A stretch of 16,229 nucleotides of DNA from an uncultured Streptococcus sp. (GTDB lineage Bacteria; Bacillota; Bacilli; Lactobacillales; Streptococcaceae). This document shows positions 13,140 through 16,229 of this stretch, piece by piece (the first letter of the stretch is position 1; every line of letters starts with the position of its first letter). The position numbers and the translations under genes are program-made. The notes beneath the pieces are model-generated. The model worked only from the letters and a program-made list of their open reading frames with translations, did not search any database and was not told the DNA's origin. The stretch covers positions 1-16,229 of the forward strand of contig CAKPVT010000036.1 in the NCBI GenBank assembly GCA_934196125.1. The letters run 5' to 3'.

Positions 13140-13832
13140 TTAGATACGTTTGATATAATCTGCAGTTGAATCTTCTTTATGCGTTTTAAGCCAGTTTTCC
13201 TCTGCTTCCACACGTTTGAGATAATTTGGTACAAAACTGTCAACATCAGCTGGTTCAAGACTTTGACCATATTTTCCAATAGCATAAGCTGATGGCAAAA
13301 CAAGTAAAATAACAGCTTGTGGTAGAGCTTCTTCAATCTGGTCGCGGAAATTATCCACTTCACCAACAAATATAACCTTAGCTTCAGCCTTAACGGCTTC
13401 TAAAACAGCTGTAAAACTCATGTGTTGGTCTGCTTTAACAGACTGACCATTTTTATAAAAACCAGCATAAACATTATTACGACGGGCATCCATGATAGGA
13501 ACAACCAAGCCATCAAAATCAGCTGTCGCAGCAAGTGCATATAGACTTGACACCCCTACTAACTCAATATTTAACGTATATGCCAATGTTTTAGCTGTCG
13601 CAACCGCCACGCGCAAACCAGTATAAGACCCTGGACCTTGCGCTACAACAACTCTATCTAAATCACTTGGTTGCAAATCCACAGATGTCATCAAAAAATC
13701 AATCACAGGCATTAATGTTATACTGTGATTTTTTTTAATATTGACCGTTACATCAGCTAACAAATTCTTGCCATCTAAAATGGCAACAGACAAAGCCTTA
13801 CTTGAAGTATCAAAGGCTAAAACTTTCATCAT
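13140..13832 (-). CDS. tsaB: tRNA t6A biosynthesis protein TsaB
   Basis: This 230-residue TsaB (YeaZ) is the scaffold partner that activates TsaD in t6A synthesis. The N-terminal VLAFDTSSKALSVAIL strand and the VAQGPGSYTGLRVAVATAKTLAY segment (about 62-84) are hallmarks. VVPIMDARRNNVYAGFY and the C-terminal VPNYLKRVEAEENW also fit. It is slightly degenerate compared with TsaD and lacks its metal-binding histidines, as expected. ATG 13832 follows a GAGGGG ribosome binding site. A second ATG lies directly after it. It is the first gene of the operon with rimI and tsaD and is divergent from rpoY-rnjA. Confidence 0.92.
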   Translation of the reverse strand: MMKVLAFDTSSKALSVAILDGKNLLADVTVNIKKNHSITLMPVIDFLMTSVDLQPSDLDRVVVAQGPGSYTGLRVAVATAKTLAYTLNIELVGVSSLYALAATADFDGLVVPIMDARRNNVYAGFYKNGQSVKADQHMSFTAVLEAVKAEAKVIFVGEVDNFRDQIEEALPQAVILLVLPSAYAIGKYGQSLEPADVDSFVPNYLKRVEAEENWLKTHKEDSTADYIKRI

Positions 13833-13846
13833 TTAAATCCCCTCAC

Positions 13847-13876
13847 TTGATTCTACCTCTTATTTTATGATATAAT
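13847..13876 (+). promoter_or_regulatory. rpoY-rnjA promoter
   Basis: TTGATT (13847-13852), an 18-bp spacer and an extended -10 TGATATAAT (13868-13876). The predicted leader to rpoY is about 130 bases. I see no clear riboswitch or strong attenuator in it. A short CTG/CAG hairpin near 13960-13972 precedes a T-run but is weak. Confidence 0.65.
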
Positions 13877-13890
13877 TTTAATAATTGCAA
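13862..13890 (-). promoter_or_regulatory. tsaB operon promoter
   Basis: On the minus strand TTGCAA (13890-13885), a 17-bp spacer and TAAAAT (13867-13862). The spacer contains the rpoY -10 box, so the two promoters overlap face to face. Confidence 0.65.
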
Positions 13891-14013
13891 CGAATCAAGG
13901 TTAAATCAATTACTCGTAAAAATTTCTTTCATAGATATTTGTCAAGTAGATGTAAAGCTGTTTGGCAGGTTTTTTGTAGTTTGATTAGCCACAGGTATAA
14001 AGAAAGGAAAACT

Positions 14014-14244
14014 ATGATTTATAAAGTTTTTTACCAAGAAACAAAAGAACGTAACCCACGCCGTGAGCAAACTAAAGTGCTCTACTTAGACATTGATGCT
14101 ACAACTGAACTCGAAGGACGCATCAAAACACGCAAACTCGTTGAAGAAAAAACACCTTACAACGTTGAATTTATTGAACTTCTATCAGATAAACACCTAG
14201 CTTACGAAAAAGAAATAGGTGTCTTTAAATTAACGGAGTTATAA
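14014..14244 (+). CDS. rpoY: RNA polymerase epsilon subunit
   Basis: This 76-residue RpoY (YkzG, DUF1447) binds RNA polymerase of Firmicutes. MIYKVFYQETKERNPRREQT and the C-terminal YNVEFIELLSDKHLAYEKE are typical. ATG 14014 has an AGAAAGGA ribosome binding site. A longer in-frame TTG start at 13885 would fall within the promoter region and is rejected. The stop is one base before the rnjA ATG, so the two are translationally coupled. The rpoY-rnjA pairing is conserved in this phylum. Confidence 0.9.
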   Translation: MIYKVFYQETKERNPRREQTKVLYLDIDATTELEGRIKTRKLVEEKTPYNVEFIELLSDKHLAYEKEIGVFKLTEL

Positions 14245-14245
14245 C

Positions 14246-15928
14246 ATGTCACAAATCAATTTAAAACCCGAAGAAGTTGGAGTTTACGCAATTGGTGGTC
14301 TTGGAGAAATTGGAAAAAATACTTACGGTATTGAGTACAACGATGAAATTATCATCGTTGATGCTGGTATCAAATTCCCTGAAGATGACCTTCTCGGAAT
14401 TGATTATGTCATTCCAGATTATTCTTATATCGTTGAAAATATTGACCGTATCAAGGGGCTCGTTATTACCCACGGTCATGAGGACCACATTGGTGGAATC
14501 CCATTTCTCTTAAAACAAGCTAATATACCAATCTACGCTGGACCATTGGCTCTTGCACTTATCAAAGGAAAATTGGAAGAACACGGACTTCTCCGTGATG
14601 CTAAACTCTATGAAATTAATGCTAACACAGAATTAACATTTAAAAACCTTAGCGTTACTTTCTTCCGCACAACCCACTCAATTCCAGAACCTCTTGGAAT
14701 CGTTATCCACACACCACAAGGTAAAATTGTCTGCACAGGGGACTTCAAATTTGACTGGACACCAGTTGGTGAGCCAGCAGATATCCACCGCATGGCTGCC
14801 CTTGGTGAAGATGGCGTTCTCTGTTTATTATCAGACTCAACCAACGCTGAAATTCCAACCTTTACAAATTCAGAAAAAGTCGTTGGACAATCTATCATGA
14901 AGATTATCGAAGGCATTCATGGACGTATTATTTTCGCATCATTTGCTTCAAATATCTTCCGTCTCCAACAAGCTGCCGAAGCTGCCGTTAAAACAGGACG
15001 TAAAATCGTTGTTTTCGGACGTTCTATGGAAAAAGCCATTGTCAACGGTATCGAACTTGGTTATATCAAAGTTCCAAAAGGAACATTTATCGAACCAAGT
15101 GAACTCAAAGACTATCACGCTAGTGAAATCTTAATCATGTGTACAGGTAGTCAAGGAGAATCAATGGCTGCACTAGCACGTATTGCCAATGGTACACACC
15201 GCCAAGTCACACTACAACCTGGCGACACCGTTATCTTCTCATCTAGCCCAATTCCTGGTAACACAACAAGTGTTAATAAACTAATTAATACGATCCAAGA
15301 AGCTGGTGTCGAAGTTATCCACGGTAAAGTCAATAATATCCATACATCTGGTCACGGTGGTCAACAAGAGCAAAAACTCATGCTCCGCTTGATGAAACCA
15401 AAATACTTCATGCCAGTTCACGGTGAATACCGTATGCTTAAAATCCACGCTGGTTTAGCAATGGACACAGGTGTGCCAAAAGATAATATCTTTATCATGG
15501 AAAACGGTGATGTCCTAGCTCTTACAGCTAATTCAGCTCGCCGTGCTGGACACTTCAATGCTCAAGACATTTATGTTGATGGTAATGGTATTGGAGATAT
15601 TGGTGCTGCCGTACTGCGCGACCGTCACGATTTATCAGAAGACGGTGTCGTTCTTGCTGTCGCAACTGTCGATTTTGACACACAAATGATTTTAGCAGGT
15701 CCTGACATTCTCAGCCGTGGATTTATCTACATGCGCGAATCAGGCGACCTCATCCGTGAAAGCCAACGTGTTCTTTTCAACGCGATTCGCATTGCCTTGA
15801 AAAACAAGGACGCAAGTATTCAATCTGTTAACGGTGCTATCGTTAACGCACTTCGTCCATTCTTGTACGAAAAAACAGAACGTGAACCAATCATTATCCC
15901 AATGATTCTCACACCAGATGAAAAATAG
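14246..15928 (+). CDS. rnjA: Ribonuclease J1
   Basis: This 560-residue RNase J1 is a metallo-beta-lactamase/beta-CASP nuclease with 5'-to-3' exonuclease and endonuclease activity in mRNA decay and rRNA maturation. The metal site starts with H76-G-H78-E-D80-H81 (THGHEDHIGG). The beta-CASP part contains CTGSQGE and SSSPIPGN, and HTSGHGG near residue 370 and MPVHGEYRML near 390 supply further metal and substrate contacts. The C-terminal dimerisation domain is present, so it is full length. The ACGGAG ribosome binding site overlaps the end of rpoY. It ends before a strong terminator. Confidence 0.95.
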   Translation: MSQINLKPEEVGVYAIGGLGEIGKNTYGIEYNDEIIIVDAGIKFPEDDLLGIDYVIPDYSYIVENIDRIKGLVITHGHEDHIGGIPFLLKQANIPIYAGPLALALIKGKLEEHGLLRDAKLYEINANTELTFKNLSVTFFRTTHSIPEPLGIVIHTPQGKIVCTGDFKFDWTPVGEPADIHRMAALGEDGVLCLLSDSTNAEIPTFTNSEKVVGQSIMKIIEGIHGRIIFASFASNIFRLQQAAEAAVKTGRKIVVFGRSMEKAIVNGIELGYIKVPKGTFIEPSELKDYHASEILIMCTGSQGESMAALARIANGTHRQVTLQPGDTVIFSSSPIPGNTTSVNKLINTIQEAGVEVIHGKVNNIHTSGHGGQQEQKLMLRLMKPKYFMPVHGEYRMLKIHAGLAMDTGVPKDNIFIMENGDVLALTANSARRAGHFNAQDIYVDGNGIGDIGAAVLRDRHDLSEDGVVLAVATVDFDTQMILAGPDILSRGFIYMRESGDLIRESQRVLFNAIRIALKNKDASIQSVNGAIVNALRPFLYEKTEREPIIIPMILTPDEK

Positions 15929-15935
15929 AATTAAC

Positions 15936-15970
15936 GAAGCTGAGACAAAAGTGCTCAGCTTCTTTGTTTA
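15936..15970 (+). terminator. Terminator of rpoY-rnjA (CTGAGACAAAAG type)
   Basis: GAAGCTGAG (15936-15944) and CTCAGCTTC (15954-15962) form a perfect 9-bp stem with loop ACAAAAGTG, followed by TTTGTTTA. It is the best member of the recurring terminator family in this window. Confidence 0.92.
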
Positions 15971-16120
15971 CGAAATGATAAATGACAAAACGCAGAAATT
16001 GAGAACAAATCAGTTTAGGTCAGCAGCTGAAAACTAAGACTAGCTAAAAAGTCAAATCTCTTTGAAGTTACCGATTTACTTTTGAATTTTTAAGTTCATG
16101 AATAAAGTCGCATTTTCCCC

Positions 16121-16140
16121 TTTTCCACAACTTATCCACA
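16121..16140 (+). promoter_or_regulatory. Tandem DnaA boxes
   Basis: TTATCCACA (16132-16140) is a perfect DnaA box, and TTTTCCACA (16121-16129) is a close match, in direct repeat two bases apart. They lie in the gene-free end of the window after rnjA. No gene is seen from 15971 to 16229: the longest ATG frames are short and lack ribosome binding sites. They could regulate a gene just beyond the edge or titrate DnaA. Confidence 0.55.
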
Positions 16141-16229
16141 AAAATAAAGCAGCTTGGTTTTGAACAGCTCCCTGTCAAGTAAACAGTGAAATAATAAAAT
16201 GAATAAGCAACCTGATTCCTGAATTCAAA

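Noticed and set aside
13139..13369. Longer in-frame upstream extension of rimI
   Set aside because: The extra residues are out-of-frame tsaB sequence, lysine- and leucine-rich without RimI similarity, and the ATG at 13138 directly after the tsaB stop gives the usual family length.
13877..14013. Riboswitch or attenuator in the rpoY leader
   Set aside because: The only hairpin before a T-run has three or four base pairs, and no known riboswitch core was recognised.
15971..16110. Third copy of the dispersed repeat after the rnjA terminator
   Set aside because: It shares the terminator motif next to it, but by eye the body does not align with copies A and B beyond short AT-rich words.
16121..16140. 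Chromosomal replication origin
   Set aside because: Only two DnaA boxes, no AT-rich unwinding region with further boxes, and no dnaA or dnaN gene in the window.

Overview
The window is chromosomal DNA from a low-GC Gram-positive bacterium, almost certainly a Streptococcus. Supporting genes are a typical streptococcal CppA, an X-prolyl dipeptidyl peptidase (PepX), RocS, the rpoY-rnjA pair, and zinc-regulator (AdcR-type) operators of the form TTAACYRGTTAA. I think the bovis/equinus group is most likely, but the sequence I can read does not settle the species. Almost everything is core chromosome. There is no CRISPR array, prophage, tRNA or rRNA. Accessory signals are limited to an IS-like end at the left edge, a MITE-like palindrome, a dispersed repeat and two decayed genes.

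Layout, left to right. 1-75: probable end of an IS3/IS150-type element. 113-550 (+): a GNAT acetyltransferase whose promoter predicts a leaderless mRNA. 551-918: a hairpin and copy A of a dispersed repeat. 919-3295 (-): cppA, a cytoplasmic serine hydrolase translationally coupled to it, then a DUF1269-like membrane-associated protein with its own promoter and a CcpA-type site. 3296-3641: copy B of the repeat and the glpF terminator. 3642-6886: glpF (-) and pepX (+), transcribed divergently from overlapping promoters. 6887-7267: a 70-nt palindrome joined to a truncated, frameshifted pstS remnant.

7497-7796 (+): a YbaB/EbfC nucleoid protein. 7845-9884 (-): a MerR-type regulator with a membrane hairpin and a zinc ribbon, a DEDDh exonuclease, and rocS, a chromosome segregation regulator. 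10111-11283 (+): a BaiN/HI0933-type flavoprotein, again with leaderless promoter geometry. 11284-11640: two AdcR boxes flank a good promoter that drives only a decayed alternative ribosomal protein S14 gene (rpsN2). 11696-13832 (-): the tsaB-rimI-tsaD operon. 14014-15928 (+): rpoY-rnjA, divergent from tsaB through overlapping promoters. 15929-16229: the rnjA terminator and a tandem pair of DnaA boxes, with no gene visible.

Functionally the window combines information processing with peripheral metabolism. The first group is t6A tRNA modification (TsaB, TsaD), S18 acetylation (RimI), RNA polymerase epsilon, RNase J1, the nucleoid proteins YbaB and RocS, and an exonuclease. The second group is glycerol uptake, proline-peptide degradation and a remnant of phosphate uptake. 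No clearly new defence or mobile system was found. The most interesting points are the regulatory fossil of the zinc regulon, the paired leaderless promoters, the palindrome-truncated pstS, the membrane-bound MerR protein and the overlapping divergent promoters.
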